64,000 bases of DNA from Campylobacter corcagiensis (GCF_013201645.1 NZ_CP053842.1:62001-126000); one strand, 5' to 3'. Positions 47,462 to 57,292 are shown, counted from the stretch's first letter. Notes: generated from the sequence alone by a model not told the origin. Translations and numbers: made by a program.

Positions 47462-48118
47462 GTGGTTTTTTTATACTCAAAAGATTGTGGCGATGAGAGC
47501 TTAATAATAGATGGCGAGCAGTTTAAGCATCTAAAAGCAAGAAGGCTTAGCGTTGGCGATAGACAAGATGTTAGAAATTTAAAAGATGGATATAACTATA
47601 TCTATGAGATAAAAAGCATGGATAGAAAAAGTGCAAATTTAGATCTTGTTTTTAAAAGTTCATCTTATGATTTTGCTAGCGATATCACCATAGCATGGGC
47701 AGTTGTAGAGGCTAGCGTGGTAGAAAAAACCCTGCCTTGCCTAAACGAGCTTGGAGTTAAGAAGCTATGTTTGGTTTATAGTGAATTTTCTCAAAGGGAC
47801 ACTAAATTTAGCACAGAAAGGCTAAAAAGAATTCTTATAAACTCATCACAACAGTGCGGGCGAAATTCTATAATGGATATAGAAATTTTTGAAAATATTA
47901 AAAATTTTAAAGCTAAATTTAATAATATTTGTTTAGTTGATTTTGAAGGTGAAAATTTAAATAACGCTAAAGTAGATGAAGTGCTATTTATAGGACCTGA
48001 AGGTGGGTTTTCAAAGAGAGAAAAAAGCGAGTTTAAAAGTTATAGTTTAGGTTTAAAAAGCATACTTCGTTCAAACACAGCTATTATTGCTACTGCTAGT
48101 AAGATGATTTTGTTTTAA
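47462..48118 (+). CDS. rsmE: 16S rRNA m3U1498 methyltransferase (RsmE)
   Basis: SPOUT-class methyltransferase of the 30S decoding region; 218 aa. GTG start at 47462. N-terminal PUA-like domain (FKHLKARRLSVGDRQDV), C-terminal knot with FIGPEGGFSKREKSEF and SILRSNTAIIATASKM. It ends an operon that began with queE; rpmE after it has its own spacer. Confidence 0.92.
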   Translation: MVFLYSKDCGDESLIIDGEQFKHLKARRLSVGDRQDVRNLKDGYNYIYEIKSMDRKSANLDLVFKSSSYDFASDITIAWAVVEASVVEKTLPCLNELGVKKLCLVYSEFSQRDTKFSTERLKRILINSSQQCGRNSIMDIEIFENIKNFKAKFNNICLVDFEGENLNNAKVDEVLFIGPEGGFSKREKSEFKSYSLGLKSILRSNTAIIATASKMILF

Positions 48119-48189
48119 ATAGTTTTAAGTTAATTTATGATACAATCGCCACTTACTAAAAATTTTGTAACACCAAAAAGGAAATAAAA

Positions 48190-48390
48190 ATGAAAAAAGA
48201 GATTCATCCAGAATATGTTGATTGCACTGTAACTTGTGCTTGCGGAAACACTTTTCAAACAAAATCAAACCAGAGTGAACTTAGAGTTGATATCTGTTCA
48301 GAGTGTCATCCATTTTTCACAGGTAGTGAGAAAATCGTTGACTCAGCAGGTAGAGTAGAGAAATTTAAGAAAAAGTATGGAATGAAATAA
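48190..48390 (+). CDS. rpmE: 50S ribosomal protein L31
   Basis: 66 aa, zinc-binding (C+) type with four cysteines: CTVTCACGN and [10 protein letters not shown]. Shine-Dalgarno AAAAAGGAAATAAAA. Upstream TACAAT (about 48140) is a plausible -10. It abuts rsmI without spacer. Confidence 0.96.
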   Translation: MKKEIHPEYVDCTVTCACGNTFQTKSNQSELRVDICSECHPFFTGSEKIVDSAGRVEKFKKKYGMK

Positions 48391-49203
48391 TTGCTTTACC
48401 TTCTTCCTACACCAATAGGAAATTTATCTGATGTATCCTTTCACTCACTAGAAATTCTTAAAATTTGCGAAATTATACTGTGCGAGGATACAAGAGTTAG
48501 TAAAAAACTCCTAAATTTACTAGAAAACAGATTTGAGCTAAATTTTGCTGATAAAGAATTTGTCAGCGTTCACTCTCACAATGAAGAAAAAATCACAACT
48601 GAAATTTCAGATATTTTAAGAGATAAAATTTGTGTTTATATGAGCGATGCAGGTATGCCTTGTATAAGCGACCCTGGCGTTTATCTTGTAAGACACGCTC
48701 AAAATTTAGGCATTGCTTATGAAGTCATAAGCGGTTCAAACGCTACTTTGTTAGCAGCAGCTGCTAGTGGGATAGTTAAAAAAGAGTTTGTGTTTTTAAG
48801 TTTTTTACCAAATACTGGAAAAGAGCGAACAAAAGCAATAGAAAACGCCCTAAATTTAGCATATCCTGCGATAATTTATGAGTCTCCAAAGAGAATTTTA
48901 TCACTTATAGAAGCTATTAGAGATTTAGATGAAAACCGCCAAATTTTTCTCATTAAAGAAGCAACAAAGAAATTTGAGAAAAAATTTTGGGGCAAAGTAA
49001 AAGATGTAGCAAATGCTTTAAAAGATGAGAATTTAAGTGGCGAGTGGAGCGTTGTGATTGATAAAAATCCAGCTAATTCTCAAGAAAAAATCTCACTTGA
49101 TGACATAAATAATCTTGATATTCCACCAAAACAAAAGGCAAAACTTATTGCCAAAATCACAGGTGATAGTGTTAAAGATATCTACAATATCCTTACAAAA
49201 TAA
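48391..49203 (+). CDS. rsmI: 16S rRNA 2'-O-ribose C1402 methyltransferase (RsmI)
   Basis: Tetrapyrrole-methylase-fold enzyme, 270 aa. TTG start at 48391 right after the rpmE stop; LYLLPTPIGNLSDVSF gives the conserved N-terminus. Other motifs: CEDTRVSKKLL, YMSDAGMPCISDPG, GSNATLLAAAASG, YESPKRI. Coupled to rpmE. Confidence 0.94.
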   Translation: MLYLLPTPIGNLSDVSFHSLEILKICEIILCEDTRVSKKLLNLLENRFELNFADKEFVSVHSHNEEKITTEISDILRDKICVYMSDAGMPCISDPGVYLVRHAQNLGIAYEVISGSNATLLAAAASGIVKKEFVFLSFLPNTGKERTKAIENALNLAYPAIIYESPKRILSLIEAIRDLDENRQIFLIKEATKKFEKKFWGKVKDVANALKDENLSGEWSVVIDKNPANSQEKISLDDINNLDIPPKQKAKLIAKITGDSVKDIYNILTK

Positions 49204-49239
49204 GCTAAATTTTAAACTTTATCTGATATTATTACAGCT

Positions 49240-49920
49240 ATGATTATTTATGGAAAACAACTATTTTTACATTTACTAAAGCACCATAAGGATAAATTTG
49301 AAAAAATCTATCTTGCTAAAGAGCTTGATAAGCCTTTGTTTAAGGAGATTTCAAAGCTAAATTTAGATATTATCAAGGTTGATCCTAAAAAAGCACAAGC
49401 TTTAGCAAAAGGTGGAAATCATCAAGGCTTTTTAGCTGAAGTTAAAGAATTTGAGTTTAGTGATTTTAAAAGTTTAAAAAATTTTAACTCACTTGTGGTT
49501 TTGTATGGTCTTAGCGATGTTGGAAATATCGGAGCTATTTTAAGAACTGCTTACGCTTTAGGTGTAGAAGGCGTTATTGTTGTTGCCAAGAATTTACGCA
49601 TGGAGGGTATAATTCGCTCAAGCTCTGCAGCGGCTTTTGAGATACCTATTGCCATGCATTGTGATGGTTTGACGCTGCTAAATGAGCTAAAACAAGCTGG
49701 TTTTACAACATATGTAGCAGATGCTGGTGGTGAAAATATAAATAATATAAAATTTAGTCAAAAAAAGGCTTTAATACTAGGCAGTGAAGGCGATGGAGTT
49801 CCACAAAAGGCGATTAGTAAGTGTGACAAAACAGTCGCTATTGGGATGAAAAATAGCTGGGATAGTTTAAATGTAAGTGCAGCTTTTGCGATAATTTGTT
49901 ATAGGATGATGAATGAGTGA
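49240..49920 (+). CDS. TrmH/SpoU-family RNA 2'-O-ribose methyltransferase
   Basis: 226 aa with an N-terminal substrate-binding domain and C-terminal SPOUT knot: VGNIGAILRTAYALGVEG (motif 1), LGSEGDGVPQKAI (motif 2), NSWDSLNVSAAFAIICY (motif 3). Closest to RlmB-type 23S enzymes in layout, but the modified nucleotide cannot be told from sequence. It overlaps the next gene by 8 bases. Confidence 0.88.
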   Translation: MIIYGKQLFLHLLKHHKDKFEKIYLAKELDKPLFKEISKLNLDIIKVDPKKAQALAKGGNHQGFLAEVKEFEFSDFKSLKNFNSLVVLYGLSDVGNIGAILRTAYALGVEGVIVVAKNLRMEGIIRSSSAAAFEIPIAMHCDGLTLLNELKQAGFTTYVADAGGENINNIKFSQKKALILGSEGDGVPQKAISKCDKTVAIGMKNSWDSLNVSAAFAIICYRMMNE

Positions 49921-50809
49921 TAAAACAGTAGATGGCGTAAAAAGACTTGCTGAGTTAGAGATTAGCGAGATAGTTAAAAAAACACATATTGAAGCTGAAT
50001 ATATAGAAGCGATAATTTCAAGAGATTTTGATAAATTAAAACATAAAAATGTCTATGCTTTTATAAAGATAATAGAGCGTGAATTTGGTGTTGATATGAG
50101 TACTTGGCTTGATGAGTATAAAGCAAGTATATCATTAGATGAAGAAAAAAGAGCCTTTGTTCCAGTTAGTTCAAGAGAGATAGTTATAAAAGATCGCAAT
50201 AAACTTCCAAAAATTCTCTTTTGGTTGGTGCTAATTATAATTGCTGCTTGGGCTATTTTTAACTTTAAGCTTTATGATTTAACTAGGTTTAAAAGTGAAA
50301 ACAACGCAACTTCTTACTCTTCAAATACCACAATGGTTGAGGTTGCAGGTGGTAAACTTGAAAATGTTGGTGTTGAGATAATAAGTCTTGATGAGCCACT
50401 TATAGTAACTGAGAATAACGAAACTGAAAATTTAAATGCTCTTGAAAAAAGTATAATTCTTCAAAGTGTTGATGATGAAAATATCACTAATGATAACATT
50501 GCAACTAATACCTTAGAAGATGAAACACCAACTGGGGCTAGTATTGTTCCATCTAATAATATCTGGATAGGAATAATTGACATTGCAACTAAGAAAAAAT
50601 CAACTATCACAACAGATAAAGAGTACAAAATAGACTTAGATAAAGAACAGCTTATTCTTACAGGACACGGACTTTTTGAGCTTAAAATAGACGCAAAAAG
50701 TGAGAAATTTAACGATAAAAACCCACATAGACTTCACATAAAAGATGGTAAAGTTAACCAAATAAGCTATGATGAATTTTTAAAGCTAAATGGTGGCAAA
50801 GCTTGGTAA
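49913..50809 (+). CDS. RodZ-like protein: N-terminal HTH, one TM, periplasmic domain
   Basis: 298 aa. An N-terminal five-helix region (about residues 8-75; KKTHIEAEYIEAIISRDF, NVYAFIKIIEREFGVD) looks like the RodZ HTH that binds MreB; one TM helix follows (about 97-118, ILFWLVLIIIAAWAIF), an Asn/Thr/Glu-rich linker and a C-terminal beta domain (WIGIIDIATKKKSTIT, LILTGHGLFELKI) resembling the RodZ DUF4115 domain. The architecture is convincing; sequence identity is untested. A cell-shape role is inferred. Confidence 0.6.
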   Translation: MSDKTVDGVKRLAELEISEIVKKTHIEAEYIEAIISRDFDKLKHKNVYAFIKIIEREFGVDMSTWLDEYKASISLDEEKRAFVPVSSREIVIKDRNKLPKILFWLVLIIIAAWAIFNFKLYDLTRFKSENNATSYSSNTTMVEVAGGKLENVGVEIISLDEPLIVTENNETENLNALEKSIILQSVDDENITNDNIATNTLEDETPTGASIVPSNNIWIGIIDIATKKKSTITTDKEYKIDLDKEQLILTGHGLFELKIDAKSEKFNDKNPHRLHIKDGKVNQISYDEFLKLNGGKAW

Positions 50810-50837
50810 AAGCAAATTTTTAAAATTAGGATAAAAT

Positions 50838-52046
50838 ATGTTTGATGAGATTAGATTTAACACAATAGAGCGTCTTCCTAACTATATTTTTGCTGAGATA
50901 AATGCACTTAAATTGCAAGCAAGAAGAAATGGCGAGGATATTATAGATTTTTCTATGGGTAACCCAGATGGCAGAACGCCTGAGCATATTGTAGATAAGC
51001 TTTGTGAAAGTGCTAAAAAAGATAAAACTCATGGATACAGTGTATCTCAAGGAATTTATAAATTAAGACTTGCTTGTGCAAATTGGTACAAAAGAACCTA
51101 TAATGTTGAGCTTGATCCAGAAACAGAAGTTGTAGCAACTATGGGAAGTAAAGAGGGCTTTGTACATCTAGCAACGGCTATTATAAATCCAGGCGATGTT
51201 GCAGTTGTGCCCGATCCAGCCTACCCGATACATACTCAAGCTTTTATTATAGCGGGCGGAAATGTTGTTAAAATGCCTTTAAAATATCAAGATGATTTTT
51301 GGCTTGATGAAGATGCGTTTTTTGCTGATTTAGAACAAACTTTTAAAGATAGCATACCAAAACCAAAGTATGTAGTAGTAAATTTTCCACATAATCCAAC
51401 CACAGTTGTTGTAAATAAAAGCTTTTATGAAAAGCTAGTATCTATGGCTAAAAAAGAGAGATTTTATATAATTAGCGATATTGCTTATGCTGAGCTTACT
51501 TTTGGAGATTATAAAACTCCATCTATATTTGAAGTAGATGGTGCAAAAGATGTAGCCGTAGAGTCATATACTCTATCAAAAACTTACAATATGGCTGGTT
51601 GGAGAGTTGGCTTTATATGTGGAAACAAAAAGCTTGTAAGTGCCCTTAAAAAGATAAAGTCATGGTTTGATTATGGTATGTTTACGCCTATTCAAGTTGC
51701 AGCAACAATAGCTCTTGATGGACCACAAGATTGCATCTTAGAAAATAGAGCCAAATATGCAAAGAGAAAAGATGTACTGATTGAGGCATTTGAAAATAGC
51801 GGTTGGAGTTTAACTTCTCCAATTGCGTCAATGTTTATTTGGGCTAAAATTCCTAAAGATTTGCAGCATTTAGGAAGTTTAGAATTTTCCAAACAGCTAT
51901 TAACAAAGGCTCATGTTGCAGTTAGTCCTGGCGCTGGATTTGGTTCAGCGGGTGATAAACACGTAAGAATTGCTCTTATAGAAAATGAAAATCGTATCCG
52001 TCAAGCTGCTAGAAATATTAAAGCTTATCTAAAAGAGGCTAAGTGA
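50838..52046 (+). CDS. Class I/II pyridoxal-phosphate aminotransferase
   Basis: 402 aa. Contains DFSMGNPDGRTPEH, the Asn/Asp cofactor set (FPHNPTTVV, ISDIAYAELTF) and the PLP lysine in YTLSKTYNMAGWRVGF (about residue 245). It matches the family of alanine/LL-diaminopimelate-type aminotransferases; its position before hom suggests amino-acid metabolism, likely aspartate-family. The substrate is undetermined. It overlaps hom by 4 bases. Confidence 0.85.
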   Translation: MFDEIRFNTIERLPNYIFAEINALKLQARRNGEDIIDFSMGNPDGRTPEHIVDKLCESAKKDKTHGYSVSQGIYKLRLACANWYKRTYNVELDPETEVVATMGSKEGFVHLATAIINPGDVAVVPDPAYPIHTQAFIIAGGNVVKMPLKYQDDFWLDEDAFFADLEQTFKDSIPKPKYVVVNFPHNPTTVVVNKSFYEKLVSMAKKERFYIISDIAYAELTFGDYKTPSIFEVDGAKDVAVESYTLSKTYNMAGWRVGFICGNKKLVSALKKIKSWFDYGMFTPIQVAATIALDGPQDCILENRAKYAKRKDVLIEAFENSGWSLTSPIASMFIWAKIPKDLQHLGSLEFSKQLLTKAHVAVSPGAGFGSAGDKHVRIALIENENRIRQAARNIKAYLKEAK

Positions 52047-53302
52047 GAGTAGCTATTTTAGGTGTAGGTACAGTTGGAGCTTCAGTAGCAAATATACTAC
52101 AAAAAAATGCCGGTATTATCTCAGCAAGAGCCGGAGAAAAAATAGAGCCAGTTGTTGGTGTTGTAAGAGATCTTAGCAGGGATAGAGGTGTTAGTATTCC
52201 TTTAACAGATGATTTACAAAGCGTTCTAGATAGAGATGATATTGATGTCTATGTAGAGCTTATGGGAGGCGTTGATAGTGCATTTGCTGCTGTTAGTAAG
52301 GTGCTTAAAAAAGGAAAATCTGTTGTAACTGCAAACAAAGCTATGCTTGCATATCACCGTTATGCTTTAGAAAAACTTGCAAAAGATAGTAGTTTTGGGT
52401 TTGAAGCAAGTGTTGGTGGTGGAATTCCAATCATTAAAGCTTTAAAAGAGGGTTTAAGTGCAAACCATATAAAAAAAATCGTTGGAATTTTAAATGGAAC
52501 TAGTAATTATATACTAACTCAAATGATGGATACAAATGCAGATTTTCATGAGGCTTTAAAAAAAGCTCAAGATTTAGGCTATGCAGAAGCAGATCCAACT
52601 TTTGATATTGAGGGGCAAGATGCAGCTCATAAGCTTTTAGTTCTTAGTTCTATAGCATATGGAACTCATGGTAATCCAGAAGATATTTTAATTAAAGGAA
52701 TAACTAAAATTTCAAGTGAAGATATATTTTTCGCAAAAGATTTTGAGTATGTTATAAAGCTTTTAGCAATTGCAAAAGTAAATGGCGATAAAGCAGAACT
52801 TAGAGTTCATCCAGCTCTTATTGATAAAGATAATATCTTAGCTAAAGTTGGCGGTGTTATGAATGGCATTAGCGTTTTTGGCGATGCGTTAGGTGAGAGT
52901 ATGTATTATGGTCCTGGTGCTGGAGGAGATGCGACTGCAAGTGCTGTGATAGCTGATCTTATAGATATTACGCGTGGAAACAAAAACCCAATGCTTGGTT
53001 ATAATAGTCCAGTTAATGCACTTAAACTTTTGCCAATTAGCGATATAAGAACTAAATACTATCTAAGAGTTAAAGTTGAAGATAGAGTAGGGGTTTTAGC
53101 TAAAATCACAAATGTAATGAGTGAAAATTCCATCTCTATTGATAGTTTTTTACAAAAACCAAGAAACAAAGAAGAAAAATATACAACATTATTTTTTACA
53201 ACACATACTTGTAAAGAAAGTGATGTAAAAAGAGTTATGGATATACTTGAGCGTACTGAATTTGTCGTAAATAGACCGTTTATGATAAGGATAGAAAGCT
53301 GA
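52043..53302 (+). CDS. hom: Homoserine dehydrogenase
   Basis: NAD(P)H-dependent reduction of aspartate semialdehyde to homoserine, for threonine and methionine. 419 aa with Rossmann motif AILGVGTVGASVANIL, VTANKAMLAYH, catalytic GILNGTSNYILTQM and AAHKLLVLSSIA, and a C-terminal ACT domain (about residues 345-419, VGVLAKITNVMSENSISI) for feedback control. GTG start at 52043. The next gene starts inside its stop codon. Confidence 0.96.
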   Translation: MRVAILGVGTVGASVANILQKNAGIISARAGEKIEPVVGVVRDLSRDRGVSIPLTDDLQSVLDRDDIDVYVELMGGVDSAFAAVSKVLKKGKSVVTANKAMLAYHRYALEKLAKDSSFGFEASVGGGIPIIKALKEGLSANHIKKIVGILNGTSNYILTQMMDTNADFHEALKKAQDLGYAEADPTFDIEGQDAAHKLLVLSSIAYGTHGNPEDILIKGITKISSEDIFFAKDFEYVIKLLAIAKVNGDKAELRVHPALIDKDNILAKVGGVMNGISVFGDALGESMYYGPGAGGDATASAVIADLIDITRGNKNPMLGYNSPVNALKLLPISDIRTKYYLRVKVEDRVGVLAKITNVMSENSISIDSFLQKPRNKEEKYTTLFFTTHTCKESDVKRVMDILERTEFVVNRPFMIRIES

Positions 53303-53637
53303 GTTTAAAAAGCTATATTTTTGGGTTTAAGGCTGAAGATAAGGCAGTTAAATTTTTAAAAAATAGTGGCTTTGAGATAGTTGAGCGAAATTTTCACTCT
53401 AAATTTGGCGAGATAGACATCATCGCTAAAAATGGTGAAATTTTACACTTTATCGAGGTTAAAGCAACTAATGGCGAGTACGAGGCGATTTATAGAGTTA
53501 CACCTTTAAAGCTAGAAAAGCTTTTGAAAACAATAAGGTTTTATCTTATGAAAAATAGCAAAGATGAGCTTTTTCAGCTTGATGTTTTGATTGTAGATAA
53601 AAGCGGTATAAGACTGGTTGAGAACATAACTAGTTGA
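53299..53637 (+). CDS. yraN: YraN/UPF0102 family nuclease-like protein, CTG start
   Basis: 112 aa; missed by ATG/GTG/TTG scans. The frame is bounded upstream by TAG at 53272 and has no standard start before a CTG at 53299, which lies 7 bases after AAGGA (53287-53291) and overlaps the hom stop (CTGA). The product carries the family core VERNFHSKFGEIDIIAKN and FIEVKAT, i.e. an endonuclease-like PD-(D/E)XK arrangement (E, D, E-V-K). As I recall, the C. jejuni homologue (Cj0148c) sits in the same place between hom and trxA. It is otherwise intact. Confidence 0.85.
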   Translation: MSLKSYIFGFKAEDKAVKFLKNSGFEIVERNFHSKFGEIDIIAKNGEILHFIEVKATNGEYEAIYRVTPLKLEKLLKTIRFYLMKNSKDELFQLDVLIVDKSGIRLVENITS

Positions 53638-53704
53638 TGATTGTATTTAGAATAGATTAAATATATAAAGATAAAATTTAGACATTAAAATTTAAGGAGA
53701 TATT

Positions 53705-54019
53705 ATGTCAAAATACATAGAGTTAACATCAGCAAATTTTGCTGATGCAAAAAGTGGCGTTAGTTTAGTGGATTTTTGGGCTCCATGGTGCGGACCTTGC
53801 AGAATGCTTGCTCCAGTAATTAATGAGCTTGCCCAGGAATTTGAAGGCAAAGCAAAAATTTGTAAAGTAAATACAGATGAAGAGCAAGATTTAGCAGTTG
53901 AGTATGGTGTAAGAAGTATTCCAACTATGATATTTCTTAAAGATGGCGAAGTAAAAGATACTTTAGTAGGTGCTCAATCAAAGCAAGTTATCGCAGATAA
54001 ATTAAATTCTCTTCTATAA
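53705..54019 (+). CDS. trxA: Thioredoxin
   Basis: Disulfide reductant, 104 aa. Active site DFWAPWCGPCRMLAPV (Cys at about residues 30 and 33), cis-Pro in RSIPTMIF. Shine-Dalgarno AAGGAG at 53694-53699. It ends with its own hairpin; trxB has a separate promoter. Confidence 0.97.
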   Translation: MSKYIELTSANFADAKSGVSLVDFWAPWCGPCRMLAPVINELAQEFEGKAKICKVNTDEEQDLAVEYGVRSIPTMIFLKDGEVKDTLVGAQSKQVIADKLNSLL

Positions 54020-54023
54020 AATT

Positions 54024-54039
54024 TGGGGCTTTTGCCCCA
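54024..54039 (+). terminator. Terminator of trxA
   Basis: TGGGGC (54024-54029) and GCCCCA (54034-54039) around TTTT, five bases beyond the stop, followed by a T-rich stretch. Confidence 0.85.
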
Positions 54040-54081
54040 TTATTACTCTTTAATAGTTTCATTATAAGTGTTATTATAAAT

Positions 54082-54097
54082 TGATAATGATTATAAT
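54082..54097 (+). promoter_or_regulatory. trxB promoter: -10 box overlapping a Fur-box-like motif
   Basis: TATAAT at 54092-54097 lies 18 bases before the trxB ATG. It overlaps TGATAATGATTATAAT, which contains a GATAATGAT half like Fur sites. Regulation by Fur or PerR is only a possibility. Confidence 0.4.
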
Positions 54098-54115
54098 AAA
54101 ACTTAGGAGAAATAT

Positions 54116-55054
54116 ATGATAGATTTAGCAATAATAGGTGGTGGACCAGCAGGGCTAAGTGCAGGACTTTATGCTACAAGAGGTGGTTTAAAAAATGTAG
54201 TTATGTTTGAAATGGGAATGCCGGGTGGACAAATTACAGGAAGCTCGGAGATGGAAAACTACCCTGGAGTTTCAACTGTAATGGACGGGATGTCTTTTAT
54301 GGCACCATGGCAAGAGCAGTGTTTTAGATTTGGATTAAAACATGAGATGAAAAATGTTGCAAGAGTATCTAAAAATAGCGATGAGAGCTTCAGTATTTTT
54401 CTTGATGATGGAGGCGAGATAAGGGCAAAAGCTGTTATTGTTTGTACTGGATCAGAGCCAAGAAGAGCAGGTTTTAAGGGTGAAAATGAATTTTTTGGTC
54501 GTGGAGTTAGTACTTGTGCAACTTGCGATGGATTTTTTTATAAAAACAAAGAAGTAGCCGTTTTGGGTGGTGGTGATACTGCTTTGGAAGAGGCGATTTA
54601 TCTTGCAAATATAGTTTCAAAAGTTTATCTAATTCACAGGAGAGATGGTTTTAGAGCTGCGCCTATTACGGTAGAAAAAGCAAAGAAAAATGAAAAAATA
54701 GAATTTATAACAAATGCTGTTGTTGATGAAGTTTATGGTGATCAAAGCGGCGTTACAGGCGTTAAAGTTAAATTTAAAAATGGCGATATAAGAGATCTAA
54801 AAGTTCCTGGAATTTTTACCTTTGTGGGTTTAAATGTTAGAAATAGTGTCATAAAAGATGAAAATGGAAATTTTATTTGCGAAACAACCCAAAGTGGACA
54901 GATAAAAGTAGATCTTAAGATGCAAACAAGCCTAAAAGGGCTCTACGCAGCTGGCGATATCAGACAAGACGCTCCAAAGCAAGTAGTTTCAGCAGCAGGA
55001 GATGGTGCAGTTGCTGCTCTATCGGCGATGAGCTATATTGAGAGTTTAAAATAA
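54116..55054 (+). CDS. trxB: Thioredoxin reductase
   Basis: NADPH-dependent flavoenzyme, 312 aa. FAD motif [17 protein letters not shown], redox cysteines in [11 protein letters not shown] (about residues 138-141), NADPH motif [16 protein letters not shown] and C-terminal FAD motif [10 protein letters not shown]. With trxA and bcp it forms the disulfide-reducing set of the window. Confidence 0.97.
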   Translation: MIDLAIIGGGPAGLSAGLYATRGGLKNVVMFEMGMPGGQITGSSEMENYPGVSTVMDGMSFMAPWQEQCFRFGLKHEMKNVARVSKNSDESFSIFLDDGGEIRAKAVIVCTGSEPRRAGFKGENEFFGRGVSTCATCDGFFYKNKEVAVLGGGDTALEEAIYLANIVSKVYLIHRRDGFRAAPITVEKAKKNEKIEFITNAVVDEVYGDQSGVTGVKVKFKNGDIRDLKVPGIFTFVGLNVRNSVIKDENGNFICETTQSGQIKVDLKMQTSLKGLYAAGDIRQDAPKQVVSAAGDGAVAALSAMSYIESLK

Positions 55055-55070
55055 GGGCTTAAGCCCTTAT
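55051..55070. terminator. Terminator of trxB (20-bp palindrome)
   Basis: ATAAGGGCTT followed by AAGCCCTTAT is a perfect palindrome that overlaps the trxB stop codon, followed by a T-rich run (TTTCTATTTTTAT). Confidence 0.8.
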
Positions 55071-55186
55071 GAATTTCTATTTTTATAAATTTTATAATTA
55101 ATACAAAATCCAAATGCTTATAAATTTATATGATAAATAAGCAAATAAACTAACTTTAAAATTTTAGTCATCTCTTAACTAAATTT

Positions 55187-55194
55187 GGTATAAT
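55187..55194 (+). promoter_or_regulatory. Extended -10 promoter of dapB
   Basis: GGTATAAT, extended-10-like (TTTGGTATAAT context), 28 bases before the dapB ATG; Shine-Dalgarno AAAGGAAAAA follows. Confidence 0.55.
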
Positions 55195-55221
55195 CAAAGT
55201 AAAATTTCATAAAGGAAAAAT

Positions 55222-55950
55222 ATGGTAAATGTTGGTATTAATGGCTGTAATGGCAGAATGGGAAGGATGATACAAGAGTGCTTAAAAGATAGTGATAATG
55301 CAAAATTTTATGCAGGTTTTGATAGAGAAGCAGGAAGTTTAGAAGAGCTTTTTGGTAGTGATGTAATAATAGACTTTAGTTTAAATTTAGGGACAAAATC
55401 ACTTTTAAATTTCGCTAAAAATCATCCAAAACCTTTAGTTATCGGTACAACAGGACTTGATAATGAAACTAAAACTTTGCTAAATGTATGCTCAAAAAAT
55501 ATGCCAATTTTATATGCTACAAATATGAGTCTAGGTGTAGCAGTTTTAAACCGTTTAGCGTATTTGGCTAGCAAAGCTTTAAAAGATTATGATGCTGAGA
55601 TAGTAGAGATGCATCATAAGCATAAAAAAGATGCTCCAAGTGGCACGGCTTTAACTTTAGCTAAAGAGATTGCAAATGCTAGAAATTTAGATCTTGATAA
55701 GGTAAGAGTTAGTGGTAGAGATGGAGATGTTGGTGAAAGAAGCAAAGATGAGATAGCGGTTATGTCCTTAAGGGGTGGTGATATAGTTGGACGCCATACG
55801 GCAGGATTTTATACAGATGGTGAGTTTATAGAGCTAAATCACACAGCAACATCAAGAGCAACGTTTGCAAATGGAGCGATAAAAGCGGCATTGTGGCTAG
55901 TTAATCAAAAACCAGGATTATACTCCATAAATGATTGTTTAGGATTTTAA
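55222..55950 (+). CDS. dapB: 4-hydroxy-tetrahydrodipicolinate reductase
   Basis: Lysine/meso-diaminopimelate pathway, NAD(P)H-dependent; 242 aa. [14 protein letters not shown] nucleotide motif, catalytic [16 protein letters not shown] (His-His and Lys), and [19 protein letters not shown]. It abuts purF (one-base gap). Confidence 0.96.
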   Translation: MVNVGINGCNGRMGRMIQECLKDSDNAKFYAGFDREAGSLEELFGSDVIIDFSLNLGTKSLLNFAKNHPKPLVIGTTGLDNETKTLLNVCSKNMPILYATNMSLGVAVLNRLAYLASKALKDYDAEIVEMHHKHKKDAPSGTALTLAKEIANARNLDLDKVRVSGRDGDVGERSKDEIAVMSLRGGDIVGRHTAGFYTDGEFIELNHTATSRATFANGAIKAALWLVNQKPGLYSINDCLGF

Positions 55951-55951
55951 A

Positions 55952-57292
55952 ATGTGTGCAGTTGTAGGAATCATTAACTCAAAAGATGCAGCCAGAACTG
56001 CTTATTACGCACTTTTTGCGATGCAGCATCGTGGTCAAGAAGCAAGCGGAATAAGCGTTAGCTTTAATCACCACATAAAAACATATAAAAATTTAGGATT
56101 AGTAAACGAAGTTTTTAATAATGAAAATTTGTCAACCCTTAAAGGTAACATGGCTATCGGTCACAACCGCTACGGTACAGCTGGAAGCAAGGAGAGCAAA
56201 GATGCTCAACCAATAGCCGCAAATTACTTATTAGGTGAGATTTCCATAGCTCATAATGGAAATTTAACAAATAATAAAGAAGTGCGAGATAAACTCATAG
56301 CAGAGGGTGCGATTTTTCATACAAATATGGATAGTGAAAATATCATCCACCTAATAGCAAGGAGTAAAAAAGAGCACTTGCAAGAGCGTATTGTAGAGGC
56401 TTTGGGTGAGATAAAGGGTGCATATTGTTTACTTGTAATGAGTAGGTCTAAGATGTTTGTAGTAAGGGATAAGTACGGCATTAGACCATTAAGCATAGGA
56501 AGACTAAAAGATGGCGGATACATTGTTGCTAGCGAGACTTGTGCGTTTGATCTAGTGGGGGCTGAATTTATTAGAGATGTCAATCCTGGCGAGATGATCA
56601 TTTTTGAAGAAGGAAGTAATAGTTTTGAAAGCATTGAGCTTTTTAACGCTCAAGCACCTAGAATTTGTGCATTTGAGTATATATATTTTGCTAGGCCTGA
56701 TAGTACAGTTGAGGGCAAAAATGTCTATGAAGTTCGTAAAAATATCGGCAAAGTCTTAGCTAAAAAGAGTAAAATAAAAGCTGATATGGTCGTTCCTGTA
56801 CCAGATAGTGGCGTTCCAGCAGCTCTTGGATATGCCTTTGAGAGCGGACTACCTTTTGAGATGGCTATAGTTAGAAATCACTATGTAGGTAGAACTTTTA
56901 TTGAGCCAACGCAAGAAATGAGAAATTTAAAGGTTAAACTTAAATTAAATCCTATGGGTGAAATTTTAAAAGGTAAAAGCATAGTTGTGGTTGATGATAG
57001 CATCGTTAGGGGAACAACATCTAAAAAGATAGTCGAGCTTTTACGCCATGCAGGGGCAAAAGAGATACACTTTAGAGTTGCTGCTCCTGAGATAAAATTT
57101 CCTGATGTGTATGGCATTGATACCCCTACAAAAGATGAGCTAATAAGTCATAAAATGAGCGTAGAAGAGGTTAGAGAGTACATCGGGGCTGATAGCTTGG
57201 AGTTTTTAAGCTTAGATGAGCTAGTTAGTGGAATTGGCAGCGAGAGAAAGTACTCACTTGTTAGCTTTGATGGGGACTATTTCGTTAAATAA
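55952..57292 (+). CDS. purF: Amidophosphoribosyltransferase (PurF)
   Basis: First committed purine step; 446 aa. N-terminal Ntn glutaminase with catalytic Cys2 (MCAVVGI) and GHNRYGTAG, SIAHNGNLTN; no propeptide is visible before Cys2. C-terminal PRTase with VPVPDSGVPAALG and the PRPP loop VVVDDSIVRGTTSKKIV. Followed by a terminator. Confidence 0.96.
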   Translation: MCAVVGIINSKDAARTAYYALFAMQHRGQEASGISVSFNHHIKTYKNLGLVNEVFNNENLSTLKGNMAIGHNRYGTAGSKESKDAQPIAANYLLGEISIAHNGNLTNNKEVRDKLIAEGAIFHTNMDSENIIHLIARSKKEHLQERIVEALGEIKGAYCLLVMSRSKMFVVRDKYGIRPLSIGRLKDGGYIVASETCAFDLVGAEFIRDVNPGEMIIFEEGSNSFESIELFNAQAPRICAFEYIYFARPDSTVEGKNVYEVRKNIGKVLAKKSKIKADMVVPVPDSGVPAALGYAFESGLPFEMAIVRNHYVGRTFIEPTQEMRNLKVKLKLNPMGEILKGKSIVVVDDSIVRGTTSKKIVELLRHAGAKEIHFRVAAPEIKFPDVYGIDTPTKDELISHKMSVEEVREYIGADSLEFLSLDELVSGIGSERKYSLVSFDGDYFVK

